A stretch of 64,000 nucleotides of DNA from an uncultured Lactobacillus sp. (GCA_910589675.1 CAJUTO010000006.1:1-64000), one strand, 5' to 3'; counted from the stretch's first letter, positions 10,201 to 18,430 are shown. The notes: a model not told the origin generated them from the letters alone. Numbers and translations: made by a program.

Positions 10201-10832
10201 AAATGTCTTTAGTAGATATTGGTGAGGTTAACTTGAACTCTATTGAAGAGTATGAAGATGTTAAAACGCGTTATGATTTCTTAAATGGACAACAGAATGA
10301 CTTGCTAAAGGCTAGAAAAGATATTGAAGAATCAATGTCTAAACTAGATGATGAGGTAAAGAGTAGGTTTAGTGCAACCTTCCACCAGATAGAAAGAAGC
10401 TTTGCAAAGATTTTTCCAATTATGTTTGATGGTGGTCATGCTAGATTAGAGTTAACTGATCCAAAGAACTTACTTGAAACTGGAATTGAAATTATTGCGC
10501 AGCCACCTGGTAAGAAGTCCCAGAAGTTAACGCTTCTTTCTGGTGGGGAAAGGGCATTAACTGCAATTACTTTATTGTTTGCAATGCTTCAAGTTAACCC
10601 AGTACCATTCTGTATTCTAGACGAGGTAGAAGCAGCTCTAGATGAAACAAACGTCGATCGTTTTGCTCAGTTTTTGAATCATTATGATATGAAAACTCAA
10701 TTTATTGTTATTACACACCGTCGTGGAACTATGCAGAAAGCAGATAATTTGTATGGAATCGTAATGCAAGAATCAGGTATTTCAAAAGTGTTATCTGTAT
10801 CGTTAAATGAAATTAAGAAAGAAGTGAATTAG
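7272..10832 (+). CDS. smc: Chromosome partition protein SMC
   Basis: This 1186-residue ATPase forms the rod of the SMC-ScpAB condensin that organizes the chromosome. Walker A GPNGSGKSN is at residues 31-39. Long coiled coils (about 170-500 and 680-1010) flank a hinge, seen near HGIVGVIGELISFPAELEAALS. The C-terminal head carries the signature LSGGERALTA and Walker B PFCILDEVEAALDETN. GTG is the start, with an AAAGGTGAG site at 7260-7268. FtsY begins two bases after it ends. Confidence 0.96.
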   Translation: MPLQQLVLNGFKSFADKTTIRFNNGITGIVGPNGSGKSNITEAIRWVMGEGSAKSLRGENMKDVIFAGSQMRAPMNHAEVELVFDNRDHQLASDNDEVVVTRKILRNGESDYLLNHHPVRLKDVRTLFIESGMSSDSLGIISQGKVDEILNSKPQQRRGIFEEAAGVLHFKQQKEIALKQLDKTNANLIRINDLVKELEGRIEPLHEQSSLAKEYKFQKEQLDHKLKQLLGLEIESLNEEKKAVAKKAAANQGILNKLDDEVKQSQADLEEKRKQSNERHAEKDEKQQELLSLTQKIAALTTDLQMHQQSREYDVATQKEYNAQSEELKERRKRLLDQLAANEKDLNSQNQVLADFVEKQKNLKQELKQGPEQLNNQLEQVRSDYIQTLQDQTSNNNEIVYLKNELTRSKKSNDNRQQEVEEQLDEAQKVLTQLKKQGQDLVLKRKQLNETIATLDRKIAEESKLKDQSEQAYLKVKNDLQQLSAQVKGLKKIRNRHEGYYYGVKYVLNHQSDFHGIVGVIGELISFPAELEAALSTALGGGVQDLVTIDQSSARDAINLLKQTRTGRATFLPLDGLRHNEIAASTLNSLQSIEGFKGVAADLVTSKTATDISNAISYLLGNVLVVDNIDTALRVQRRIGRYYRIVTLDGDIISPGGSMTGGTRNTRNNSPLATNAEIDKLTLQIKTGKVEFTKLQTALNELDKKLTELQTELEAKNTDLTALNQKISEQAIKYENEEKEVQRLTQLNDLQQKAQLEKKQEEAELTSRLEKEQAKKKELEEVAQTQRAKMDQLKTDLTDFDEAYQKLQAELSNLNSDLAVVKNKLENITTKKSELEEQLENTNSRLKDIEEKIKALSLSQNGQSESEIEEQVAKLSKQKKQMQEALAEINKDLGKFDAQINNLDQVATRNYNLRKNTAAEQEEYSARLGELKSQINQKLGILSEEYSLTFEAALQLSEGQNTTDLRKKLEREVHLHKMSLVDIGEVNLNSIEEYEDVKTRYDFLNGQQNDLLKARKDIEESMSKLDDEVKSRFSATFHQIERSFAKIFPIMFDGGHARLELTDPKNLLETGIEIIAQPPGKKSQKLTLLSGGERALTAITLLFAMLQVNPVPFCILDEVEAALDETNVDRFAQFLNHYDMKTQFIVITHRRGTMQKADNLYGIVMQESGISKVLSVSLNEIKKEVN

Positions 10833-10834
10833 TA

Positions 10835-12154
10835 GTGGGATTATTTGATAAAATCAAGAAATCGCTCTTTGGTCATAAAGATGAAGAACAAGAAGAAAGT
10901 AAAAAAGAACTAACTGAAAATTCAAATGAAGAACTTCAAGAGCCTGAACAAACCAATGAAACTGAAGATATTCAAAAAAATGAAGAGGTTGTAGAACCTA
11001 AGTCAGAATCTTCTGAAGATGAACATGAAGAAGAAACTGAAGAAGTTAAGGAGACTCCAGGCTGGAGTGATGCCGGAACTGCTTTTGAAGAAAAACAGGA
11101 TGAAGTTCAAGAAGCTGAAGATCTTCAAGAAGATCAAGAATCATATAATTTAGAAAAAGAAGAAGAAAAGCCCGAAGAAACTGAATCTTCTGAAGAGAGC
11201 GCTGAAGAAGTAACTACAGAAGATGAACAGGAAAGATATGACAAAGGGTTAGAAAAAACCAATCATTCTTTTGGGGCACGCCTAAATGCATTTTTTGCTA
11301 AATTTAGAACAGTTGATGAAAACTTTTTTGATGATCTTGAAGATTTATTAATTGAATCTGACGTCGGTTTTGAAACTGCTGAAGAATTAACTGATTCTTT
11401 AAGGGATGAAGCCAAACTCCAAAATGCAAAAAGCCACGATGCCTTAAAGCAAGTAATAGTTGAAAAATTAGTCAATATTTATGATAAAGGCGGGGAAGGT
11501 GAAGATTCTAAATTAGCCGATGATCCTTCTGCAAAGCCTAATGTTTATCTTTTTGTTGGTGTTAATGGAGCTGGAAAAACAACAACAATTGGTAAATTAG
11601 CTAAGCGAATTAAAGACTCGGGCAAGTCTGTCATGATGGTAGCTGCCGATACTTTTAGAGCCGGTGCTGTAGAGCAATTGGTAGAATGGGGTCGACGTGA
11701 TGGCGTTGAAGTAATTACTGGTCCTGAAAAAGCTGATCCGGCTTCTGTAGTTTATGATGGTGTTAAAAAAGCTAAAGAGAGAGGAATCGATTTCTTATTA
11801 GTTGATACAGCAGGTCGTCTTCAAAATAAGGTCAATTTAATGAGCGAGCTTGATAAAATTAAGCGAACAATAAAGAAAATCTTGCCAGATCAACCAAATG
11901 AGGTTCTTTTAGTCCTTGATGGCTCAACAGGTCAAAATGCCCTACTACAAGCAAAAGACTTTGATAAAACTACTAAACTTACAGGTTTAGTTTTAACTAA
12001 GCTTGATGGCTCATCTAAAGGTGGAGTAGTATTAGCAATTAGAAATGAAATGGATTTGCCAGTTAAATTAGTTGGGCTGGGAGAAAAAGTTGATGATTTA
12101 GCAAACTTTGATGCAGAAAAATTTGCAATCGGGCTCTTCCAAGGATTAATCTAA
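10835..12154 (+). CDS. ftsY: Signal recognition particle receptor FtsY
   Basis: FtsY is the membrane-associated GTPase that receives Ffh-ribosome complexes for co-translational insertion. The C-terminal NG domain shows GVNGAGKTTTIGKLA, DTFRAGAVEQL, DTAGR and TKLDG. The first 135 or so residues are an extension dominated by glutamate, which makes the protein 439 residues, longer than the roughly 330 of Bacillus FtsY. The GTG start lies two bases after smc and has only a weak ribosome site, which suggests translational coupling to smc. Confidence 0.95.
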   Translation: MGLFDKIKKSLFGHKDEEQEESKKELTENSNEELQEPEQTNETEDIQKNEEVVEPKSESSEDEHEEETEEVKETPGWSDAGTAFEEKQDEVQEAEDLQEDQESYNLEKEEEKPEETESSEESAEEVTTEDEQERYDKGLEKTNHSFGARLNAFFAKFRTVDENFFDDLEDLLIESDVGFETAEELTDSLRDEAKLQNAKSHDALKQVIVEKLVNIYDKGGEGEDSKLADDPSAKPNVYLFVGVNGAGKTTTIGKLAKRIKDSGKSVMMVAADTFRAGAVEQLVEWGRRDGVEVITGPEKADPASVVYDGVKKAKERGIDFLLVDTAGRLQNKVNLMSELDKIKRTIKKILPDQPNEVLLVLDGSTGQNALLQAKDFDKTTKLTGLVLTKLDGSSKGGVVLAIRNEMDLPVKLVGLGEKVDDLANFDAEKFAIGLFQGLI

Positions 12155-12193
12155 TAATAGGCAAAGTTACAAGTAATATATAAGGAGTAAATA

Positions 12194-13618
12194 ATGAAGC
12201 ATTTAAGTGCATGTACGACTATTTTAGTTGGAAAAAAAGCATCAATTGATGGATCAGTAATGATTTCACGTAATGACGATACTGCAGGTGCAATTACGCC
12301 ACAAAAGTTTATTATTGAGCCAGCTGTTCATGGTGAAAAGGGACGTAAAATTAAATCTTGGCTTAATAAGTTTGAAATGGAGCTTCCTGAAGATGCTCAA
12401 AGAGTTCCAGCAGTTCCAAATGTTGACTATAAAAATTTAGGTTATTATGACGAAAGCGGTATCAACCAAAAGAATGTTGCTATGTCATGTACTGAATCAA
12501 CTTATGGTAACGAAAGAACGTTAGCATTTGATCCATTAGTTAAAGATGGTTTAGATGAAGATTGTATGCAGACTGTAGTTTTGCCATATATTGATTCCGC
12601 AAGAGATGGTGTAAAACGTCTTGGTTCCTTAATTAAAAAGTATGGTTCACCTGCTGGAAACTCAGTTTTGTTTGGTGACAAAGACGAAGTATGGTACATG
12701 GAAATTGTTACAGGACACCACTGGGTTGCTCAACGCATTCCAGATGACTGTTATGCAGCAACTGGTAACCGTGTTGCTATTCAACAAGTTAACTTTGATG
12801 ATCCAGATAACTTTATGTGGAGTGAAGGAATTCAAGAATTCGTTGAAGAACATCACTTAAATCCTGATCATGAAGGTTGGAATTTCCGTCACATTTTTGG
12901 AACTTATACTGAACAAGATCGTCACTACAACACTAGCCGTCAATGGTATATCCAAAAACTTTTCAACCCAGAAATTGAACAAGATCCTGAAGATCCAGAT
13001 ATTCCTTTCATTAGAAAAGCTTCTAAGAAATTGGCTAAGGAAGATATTGAATTTGCACTTGGTTCTCATTATCAAGATACTCCATTTGATCCGTTTGGTC
13101 ATGGAACTGAGGAAGAGAAGCATCGTTATCGTCCAATTGGTTTAAATAGAACTCAGAACTCACATATTTTGCAAATTAGAAGTGATGTTCCTGAAGAAAT
13201 GGCTGGTATTATGTGGTTATGTATTGGTGGACCAACATTTACCCCATATATCCCATTCTTTGCTAATATGAACGAAACTGATCCATCATTTAACAATACG
13301 TCAATGACCTATAATAAAGATGATGCATGGTGGTACTACAAATCTTTGGCTGCTTTAGTTGAAAGCCATTATCCTCAATTTGTTCAACTTGATACTAAAT
13401 ATCTTGAAGAGTTGAATAGATACTACCGCGGTAGAGTTGAAGAAATTATTGAAAATGCTAAAGATTTAAACGGTGAGGAATTAACCGACTACTTGACTCG
13501 TGAAAACCAAAAGACTGTTGCTCATACTAAGAAAGATAGTGAAGAATTAATGGGTCAAATGTTTACTGATGCAATTAAGATGTCTAAGTTAACATTTAAA
13601 ATGGATCCAAATCTTTAA
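12194..13618 (+). CDS. pepD: C69-family dipeptidase
   Basis: This 474-residue peptidase matches the lactobacillar dipeptidase A family (peptidase family C69), which cleaves dipeptides in the cytoplasm. The N-terminal pattern ACTTILVGKKASIDGS places the nucleophilic cysteine at residue 7, expected to become N-terminal after removal of a short propeptide. Downstream family motifs include SRNDD and DKDEVWYMEIVTGHHW. An AAGGAG site is at 12182-12187, and a strong terminator follows. It sits between ftsY and ylxM-ffh, and may help process peptides brought in by Opp. Confidence 0.88.
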   Translation: MKHLSACTTILVGKKASIDGSVMISRNDDTAGAITPQKFIIEPAVHGEKGRKIKSWLNKFEMELPEDAQRVPAVPNVDYKNLGYYDESGINQKNVAMSCTESTYGNERTLAFDPLVKDGLDEDCMQTVVLPYIDSARDGVKRLGSLIKKYGSPAGNSVLFGDKDEVWYMEIVTGHHWVAQRIPDDCYAATGNRVAIQQVNFDDPDNFMWSEGIQEFVEEHHLNPDHEGWNFRHIFGTYTEQDRHYNTSRQWYIQKLFNPEIEQDPEDPDIPFIRKASKKLAKEDIEFALGSHYQDTPFDPFGHGTEEEKHRYRPIGLNRTQNSHILQIRSDVPEEMAGIMWLCIGGPTFTPYIPFFANMNETDPSFNNTSMTYNKDDAWWYYKSLAALVESHYPQFVQLDTKYLEELNRYYRGRVEEIIENAKDLNGEELTDYLTRENQKTVAHTKKDSEELMGQMFTDAIKMSKLTFKMDPNL

Positions 13619-13636
13619 TTAAAAGATTCGTATACA

Positions 13637-13670
13637 AGAAGGTTAGGAAAGTTGCCTAACCTTCTTTTTT
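13637..13670 (+). terminator. Terminator after pepD
   Basis: AGAAGGTTAGG (13637-13647) and CCTAACCTTCT (13655-13665) form a perfect 11-bp stem with a 7-base loop, followed by T6. Confidence 0.93.
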
Positions 13671-13716
13671 GAAAATTAATTAAACTAAAAGTGTCTTAAA
13701 ACTACATAGCTATTAT

Positions 13717-13744
13717 TTTAGAAATACATTTTTTTTGCTATACT
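13717..13744 (+). promoter_or_regulatory. Candidate ylxM-ffh promoter
   Basis: TATACT (13739-13744) is a good -10 hexamer, and TTTAGA (13717-13722) a weak -35 at 16 bases. It lies between the pepD terminator and ylxM. Confidence 0.45.
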
Positions 13745-13761
13745 GTTTCAAGGTGAGACAA

Positions 13762-14103
13762 ATGGATGAACTTGAAAAAAATGAAAGATTAGGCGACTTA
13801 TTTGCCTACTACGGTCCATTATTAACAAAAGGACAACAAGAGTATTTTGAGGATTATTATTACAATGATCTTTCTTTAGGAGAAATTGCGGATAATCACC
13901 ATGTCTCTCGACAAGCTGTTTATGATAATTTGAAACGAAGCAGCCGTGCTTTAGAAAAATATGAAGATAAACTTCATATGAAACGTGATTATACTCAAAT
14001 AGAAGAAAAAATTACTGAGGCAGTATATGCCCTTGAACATGGCAAAATTAATCGAGCTCAGATTGAACTTTTGAAATTATTAAGACAAATGGGAGTAGAA
14101 TAG
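13762..14103 (+). CDS. ylxM: YlxM, SRP-associated helix-turn-helix protein
   Basis: This 113-residue protein belongs to the YlxM/p13 (UPF0122) family, found upstream of ffh in Firmicutes and reported to stimulate SRP GTPase activity in streptococci. A helix-turn-helix is visible at LSLGEIADNHHVSRQAVYDNLKR written in two parts (LSLGEIADNHH, then VSRQAVYDNLKR). The ATG at 13762 follows an AAGGTGAG site and is preferred over an upstream in-frame TTG at 13735. One base separates it from ffh. Confidence 0.92.
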   Translation: MDELEKNERLGDLFAYYGPLLTKGQQEYFEDYYYNDLSLGEIADNHHVSRQAVYDNLKRSSRALEKYEDKLHMKRDYTQIEEKITEAVYALEHGKINRAQIELLKLLRQMGVE

Positions 14104-14104
14104 T

Positions 14105-15535
14105 ATGGCTTTTGAAAATTTAAGTGAAAGACTTCAAAAAGCATTAAAAAATTTAACTGGTAAAGGTAAGATCTCAGAAGCGGATATTAATGACGCTAGT
14201 CGTGAAATTCGATTGGCTTTATTAGAAGCGGACGTTAACTTTAAGGTTGTAAAAGACTTTATTAAAAAAATAAAAAAGGAAGCTTTAGGTAAAGAAGTCC
14301 AAGATAGCTTAAATCCAGGACAACAAATCATCAAAATTGTTGATGACGAGTTAACTAAAATGATGGGAGAAGAGGCTGTTTCTCTTAATAAATCTCCGCA
14401 TATTCCAACAATCATTATGATGGTCGGTTTACAGGGTACTGGTAAAACTACTACTGTTGGTAAACTTGCAAATTACTTAATGAAGAACGAAAAAGCTCGT
14501 CCATTGTTAATTGCAGGTGATATTTACCGTCCAGCTGCTATTGAGCAGTTAAAGCAAATTGGTCAACAATTAGACGTACCGGTTTATAGTGAAGATAACC
14601 AAGATGTAGCAGAAATTGTAAAGCATGGTCTTGAAGAAGCTGATAAAAATAAAAATGACTATGTCTTGATTGATACGGCTGGGCGTCTTGAAATTGATGA
14701 GCAATTGATGGATGAGTTGAAACGTGTAACTGAAGTTGCTCATCCTGATAATACTTTATTAGTTGTTGATGCAATGACAGGTCAAGCAGCTACACAAGTA
14801 GCAGAAGGATTTAATAATGACTTAGATCTGACTGGAATTGTTTTGACTAAGCTTGATGGGGATACTCGTGGTGGTGCCGCACTTTCTATTCGTGCTGTCA
14901 CTGGTCTTCCAATTATCTTTACCGGTCAAGGTGAAAAATTAACGGATCTTTCTACTTTCCATCCTGATCGAATGGCTTCACGTATCCTAGGTATGGGTGA
15001 TATGTTGACCCTAATTGAGAAGGCTCAGCAAGATTACGATGCTAAAGAAGCCGAAAAGATGGCTGAAAAGATGCGGGAAAATACTTTTGATTTTAATGAT
15101 TTTATTGATCAAATGGAGCAAGTTCAAAAAATGGGGCCTCTAGATCAAATCATTAAAATGATCCCTGGATTGGGTAATAATCCTGCTCTTAAAAATATTC
15201 AGATTCCGGAAAAACAAATCGATCACATTAAGGCTATTGTTTATTCAATGACCCCAGAAGAGCGTGAAAATCCTGATATTCTTAATCCGTCAAGAAGACG
15301 TAGAATTGCTGCTGGTTCCGGTAGATCGATCGCTGAAGTTAACCGAATGATTAAACAATTTAAGCAATCAAAAGAAATGATGCAAAAGATGACCAAAGGT
15401 GATATGGGTGAATTGGCTAACTTACCAGGAATGAATTCACCAATGGGCAAGATGGCGATGAGATCAATGAATAAGCGCTTTAAGAAAAATAAGAAGAAAC
15501 GGATGAAGAATATTAAGCGTTATCGTTCAAAATAA
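14105..15535 (+). CDS. ffh: Signal recognition particle protein Ffh
   Basis: Ffh is the GTPase that with 4.5S RNA binds signal sequences on ribosomes and docks with FtsY. The N and G domains show GLQGTGKTTTVGKLA near residues 107-121, DIYRPAA, DTAGRLE and TKLDGD. The methionine-rich M domain begins near residue 300 (DFIDQMEQVQKMGPLDQ) and ends in a lysine/arginine-rich tail for RNA binding. Its 476 residues are typical. It is co-transcribed with ylxM. Confidence 0.96.
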   Translation: MAFENLSERLQKALKNLTGKGKISEADINDASREIRLALLEADVNFKVVKDFIKKIKKEALGKEVQDSLNPGQQIIKIVDDELTKMMGEEAVSLNKSPHIPTIIMMVGLQGTGKTTTVGKLANYLMKNEKARPLLIAGDIYRPAAIEQLKQIGQQLDVPVYSEDNQDVAEIVKHGLEEADKNKNDYVLIDTAGRLEIDEQLMDELKRVTEVAHPDNTLLVVDAMTGQAATQVAEGFNNDLDLTGIVLTKLDGDTRGGAALSIRAVTGLPIIFTGQGEKLTDLSTFHPDRMASRILGMGDMLTLIEKAQQDYDAKEAEKMAEKMRENTFDFNDFIDQMEQVQKMGPLDQIIKMIPGLGNNPALKNIQIPEKQIDHIKAIVYSMTPEERENPDILNPSRRRRIAAGSGRSIAEVNRMIKQFKQSKEMMQKMTKGDMGELANLPGMNSPMGKMAMRSMNKRFKKNKKKRMKNIKRYRSK

Positions 15536-15559
15536 TTTTCAACTGTTAAGGAAAACCCC

Positions 15560-15588
15560 TTTACACATATTTTTCTATATGCTATATT
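15560..15588 (+). promoter_or_regulatory. rpsP promoter
   Basis: TTTACA (15560-15565) and TATATT (15583-15588) are separated by exactly 17 bases. The site is directly upstream of rpsP and fits strong ribosomal-protein expression. Confidence 0.75.
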
Positions 15589-15621
15589 ATTTAAGTCAAG
15601 AAATTTAGGAGGAATTAATTA

Positions 15622-15894
15622 ATGTCTGTTAAGATTCGTATGCGCCGTATGGGCTCAAAGAGAAAACCTTTTTACCGTATTGTAGTTGCTGATTCACGTA
15701 TGCCACGTGATGGCCGTTTCATCGAAGAAGTTGGTTACTACAACCCACTTACTAACCCTGATGAAGTTAAGCTTGAAGAAGACAAGATTTTTGAATGGCT
15801 TGAAAAAGGTGCTCAACCATCAGATACTGTAAGAAGCTTACTTTCAAAAGCTGGTTTGATGACTAGATACCACGACGCAAAGTACGGTAAGTAA
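15622..15894 (+). CDS. rpsP: 30S ribosomal protein S16
   Basis: This 90-residue basic protein is an assembly protein of the small ribosomal subunit. The N-terminal pattern [24 protein letters not shown] (seen as [17 protein letters not shown] and following residues) and the central [11 protein letters not shown] are diagnostic. An AGGAGGA site at 15607-15613 precedes the ATG. It has its own promoter, and a terminator-like hairpin separates it from rimM, so it is probably made in large excess over the RNA-modifying genes downstream. Confidence 0.97.
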   Translation: MSVKIRMRRMGSKRKPFYRIVVADSRMPRDGRFIEEVGYYNPLTNPDEVKLEEDKIFEWLEKGAQPSDTVRSLLSKAGLMTRYHDAKYGK

Positions 15895-15911
15895 TTTACT
15901 ATTGCAATTAG

Positions 15912-15944
15912 AAGTTTGGGAAAGCTCTTCCCAAACTTTTTTAT
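15912..15944 (+). terminator. Terminator or attenuator between rpsP and rimM
   Basis: AAGTTTGGG (15912-15920) and CCCAAACTT (15930-15938) form a perfect 9-bp stem followed by a T run. Because no clear promoter follows before rimM, partial read-through probably sets the level of rimM-trmD. Confidence 0.85.
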
Positions 15945-15962
15945 TTAGAAAGAATAAGTTCT

Positions 15963-16484
15963 ATGACTGAATATTTTGAAGTTGGAAAGATATTGTCTCC
16001 TCATGGATTAAAGGGAGAAGTTAAGGTAAATGCAACAACTGATTTTCCAGAGGAAAGATTAGCTACAGGCAGTAGATTGTTTATTAAGAATAATAAACAG
16101 TATGAAGAATTAATTGTAGAAAATACTCGACGCCATAAACAATTTTATTTAGTTAAATTTGAAAAGATTGATGATATTGATCAAGCTGAAAAAATTTGCA
16201 GTAAAGAATTATATGTAGCAGAAACAGATCAACAAGAATTACCTGAAGGTAGCTACTACTTTAAAGACATCTTAAATTGCCCGGTCTATGATGCTGAGAC
16301 TGGAGAAAAGCTAGGAGTATTAGAAAACATTGAAACTCCTGGTGCTAATGATATTTGGGAGATAAAGCCAGAAAAAGGAAAGAGTTTTTGGATTCCAAAT
16401 ATTGAATCAGTAGTTAAAAAAGTTGATCTAGCCAATAAGAGAATAGAAGTAACTTTGCTTGAAGGATTACGAGATGAAAATTAA
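15963..16484 (+). CDS. rimM: Ribosome maturation factor RimM
   Basis: This 173-residue protein assists 30S head assembly and binds S19. The N-terminal beta-barrel begins EYFEVGKILSPHGLKGEVKV, a clear RimM signature, and the PRC-barrel domain contains LGVLENIETPGANDIWEI. Only a weak purine-rich site precedes the ATG. Its last 11 bases overlap trmD, so the two are translationally coupled. Confidence 0.94.
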   Translation: MTEYFEVGKILSPHGLKGEVKVNATTDFPEERLATGSRLFIKNNKQYEELIVENTRRHKQFYLVKFEKIDDIDQAEKICSKELYVAETDQQELPEGSYYFKDILNCPVYDAETGEKLGVLENIETPGANDIWEIKPEKGKSFWIPNIESVVKKVDLANKRIEVTLLEGLRDEN

Positions 16485-17196
16485 TGTTTTAACCCTTTTT
16501 CCAGATATGTTTACTCCTTTGCAGGTCTCAATGTTAGGAAGAGGTCTAGAAGACAAAAAATGGGAATTAAATTTAGTTAATTTCCGTGACTTTACTAGCG
16601 ACGTACATCATCATGTCGATGATACTCCTTATGGGGGTGGAGCTGGGATGGTACTTCAAATTATGCCAATAAAAAAAGCTCTAGATTCTTTAACTAATAA
16701 AGGAAAAGTAATTATTACTGCTCCACAAGGAAAAACTTTCAATGAAAAAATGGCCCAAGATTGGTCAAAAGAAGAAAATTTAACTTTTATTTGTGGTCAC
16801 TATGAAGGTTTTGATCAGAGAATCTATGATTTGGCTGATGAAACAGTATCAATTGGCGATTACGTCCTTACTGGTGGAGAATTACCAACAATGAGTATGA
16901 TCGATGCTACTGTTCGTCTCTTACCGGGGATTTTGGGAAATTCTGCTTCTCCAGTAGAAGAAAGTTTTTCACACGGTCTTTTAGAATATCCGCAATATAC
17001 GCGTCCTGCTGATTTTGAAGGTCAGAAAGTCCCTGAAGTATTAACATCGGGCAATCACCAAAAAATTGCTGAATGGCGCCATAAGGAAGCCTTACGAGCA
17101 ACATATCTCTACCGTCCCGATATGTTAGCTGACCGTGAGTTAACAGATGAAGAAAAGAGAATGCTTGAAGAAATTAAAAGTGAAAAAGAGAATTAG
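16474..17196 (+). CDS. trmD: tRNA (guanine-N1)-methyltransferase TrmD
   Basis: TrmD methylates G37 beside the anticodon and prevents frameshifting. The 240-residue SPOUT enzyme shows the start MKINVLTLFPDMF, DDTPYGGGAGMV, and the trefoil-knot SAM site ICGHYEGFDQRI with SIGDYVLTGGELP. The ATG at 16474 is the start because homologs begin MKI and a GAAGGA site lies at 16461-16466. It overlaps the end of rimM by 11 bases. Confidence 0.96.
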   Translation: MKINVLTLFPDMFTPLQVSMLGRGLEDKKWELNLVNFRDFTSDVHHHVDDTPYGGGAGMVLQIMPIKKALDSLTNKGKVIITAPQGKTFNEKMAQDWSKEENLTFICGHYEGFDQRIYDLADETVSIGDYVLTGGELPTMSMIDATVRLLPGILGNSASPVEESFSHGLLEYPQYTRPADFEGQKVPEVLTSGNHQKIAEWRHKEALRATYLYRPDMLADRELTDEEKRMLEEIKSEKEN

Positions 17197-17198
17197 TA

Positions 17199-17227
17199 TT
17201 TACAAGCATTTTTCTATTTGGTAAACT
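17199..17227 (+). promoter_or_regulatory. rplS promoter
   Basis: TTTACA (17199-17204) and TAAACT (17222-17227) with a 17-base spacer lie just after trmD. Transcription would begin near 17234, at the start of the leader hairpin. Confidence 0.7.
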
Positions 17228-17229
17228 AG

Positions 17230-17309
17230 TCGTTGTGGCATAAGCCACTGATTTATGGGTATTCCGCTGGCACAAGGTGTTGATGAATGCCGTAGAAGGA
17301 GAGAAAATA
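17230..17309 (+). promoter_or_regulatory. Candidate L19 (rplS) autoregulatory leader
   Basis: GTGGC (17235-17239) pairs with GCCAC (17244-17248) around an ATAA loop, and further GC-rich segments follow before the AAGGAGAG site at 17296-17303. Position and size fit the known Firmicutes ribosomal protein L19 leader family, proposed to mediate feedback by L19. The assignment rests on context and one visible hairpin, not on a model match. Confidence 0.5.
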
Positions 17310-17660
17310 ATGGATCCATTAATTCAAGAATTAACTAAAGAACAATTACGCGATGATATGCCTGACTTCCGTGCAGGTGACACTGTTCGTGTTCACGTAC
17401 GTGTTGTAGAAGGTACTCACGAACGTATTCAGATGTTCGAAGGTGTTGTAATTAAGCGTAAGGGTGCTGGTATCAGCGCAACTTACACTGTACGCAAGAT
17501 GTCATCAGGTATTGGTGTTGAACGTACTTTCCCAGTAAATGACCCACGTGTTGCTAAGGTTGAAGTTCTTCGTCACGGTCGTGTACGTCGTGCTAAGCTT
17601 TACTACTTACGTGAACGTCACGGTAAAGCAGCTAGAATTGCTGAAAAGCGTCGCGGTTAA
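17310..17660 (+). CDS. rplS: 50S ribosomal protein L19
   Basis: This 116-residue protein lies at the interface of the ribosomal subunits. The pattern [20 protein letters not shown] near residues 20-39 and the [19 protein letters not shown]-terminus are diagnostic. The ATG at 17310 is preferred over an ATG 33 bases upstream, because homologs begin MDPLI and the AAGGAG site fits only this start. It ends in a strong terminator. Confidence 0.96.
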   Translation: MDPLIQELTKEQLRDDMPDFRAGDTVRVHVRVVEGTHERIQMFEGVVIKRKGAGISATYTVRKMSSGIGVERTFPVNDPRVAKVEVLRHGRVRRAKLYYLRERHGKAARIAEKRRG

Positions 17661-17683
17661 TTCAATTAATCAAGACAGTATTA

Positions 17684-17715
17684 AGAGCCATCTCGAAAGA
17701 GATGGCTTTTTTTTT
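17684..17715 (+). terminator. Terminator after rplS
   Basis: AGCCATCTC (17686-17694) and GAGATGGCT (17699-17707) form a 9-bp stem with a GAAA tetraloop, followed by a run of nine T. Confidence 0.95.
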
Positions 17716-17721
17716 ATCTAC

Positions 17722-17753
17722 AAAAAAAGAGTTTCAAAAAAGAAACTCTTTTT
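17722..17753 (-). terminator. Terminator after lepB
   Basis: AAAGAGTTTC and GAAACTCTTT (about 17726-17751) form a symmetric hairpin around AAAAAA. Read on the minus strand it is followed by a T run, so it ends lepB transcription. Confidence 0.85.
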
Positions 17754-17755
17754 GA

Positions 17756-18397
17756 TTAATAAAATGTGATGTGATTTAGTGGCCAGTAGCGCAGCTTTAC
17801 TACTCCCACAATTTTACTTCGTGGAATTGTTCCAATATAGCGACTGTCTTTAGAAACGCTTCTATGATCTCCCATTACAAAATAAGTATTAGCAGGAACT
17901 TTATTAGTCTTTTGCATTTCTTTTAGTTGCTTTGAAGTATAAAATTGACGATAATTTTGAGTTTTAGCTAGAGAACTCAGAGTGAAATTTTGTGTATTAG
18001 TATATTTAGTACCTGAGATTCCGTCCTCTCCATTGTCAATTAATTTTTGGCCAGCCTTTAACCATGGTTGATTAAGTTTTTTACCATTAATATAAATTTG
18101 ATTATTTTTACTTACAATGGTATCTCCCGGTAATCCGATTACTCTCTTAATATATACGGCTCCTGGTTCGTCAGGCGCATCAACAATTACAATGTCGCCT
18201 TCCTTAATCTTGGCATGCCTAAGAGCAATAACACGATCGTTATTTTCAAAAGTAGGTTGCATTGAAATTCCAGATACAGTTAAGTTGGCAAAAACATATT
18301 TATTTAGTACAAAGAAGATACCAAAAAATATGGCGGTTAGAATTAGTACCTGGAGAATCCACTGACCCCAGCTTTCAGATTGTTCTTGTTTTTTCAA
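17756..18397 (-). CDS. lepB: Signal peptidase I
   Basis: This membrane protease removes signal peptides from exported proteins. One N-terminal membrane helix (about residues 15-38) is followed by the serine motif SGISMQPTFENNDRV, the lysine motif YIKRVIGLPGD and the box MGDHRSVSKDSR. The frame reads back to a GTG at 18406, but AAGG abuts that codon. TTG at 18397 lies six bases after AAGGTG and is the better start, giving 213 residues. It stands alone on the minus strand, facing rplS. Confidence 0.92.
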   Translation of the reverse strand: MKKQEQSESWGQWILQVLILTAIFFGIFFVLNKYVFANLTVSGISMQPTFENNDRVIALRHAKIKEGDIVIVDAPDEPGAVYIKRVIGLPGDTIVSKNNQIYINGKKLNQPWLKAGQKLIDNGEDGISGTKYTNTQNFTLSSLAKTQNYRQFYTSKQLKEMQKTNKVPANTYFVMGDHRSVSKDSRYIGTIPRSKIVGVVKLRYWPLNHITFY

Positions 18398-18430
18398 TTT
18401 TTTCACCTTATTTAATCTACTTCAACATAA

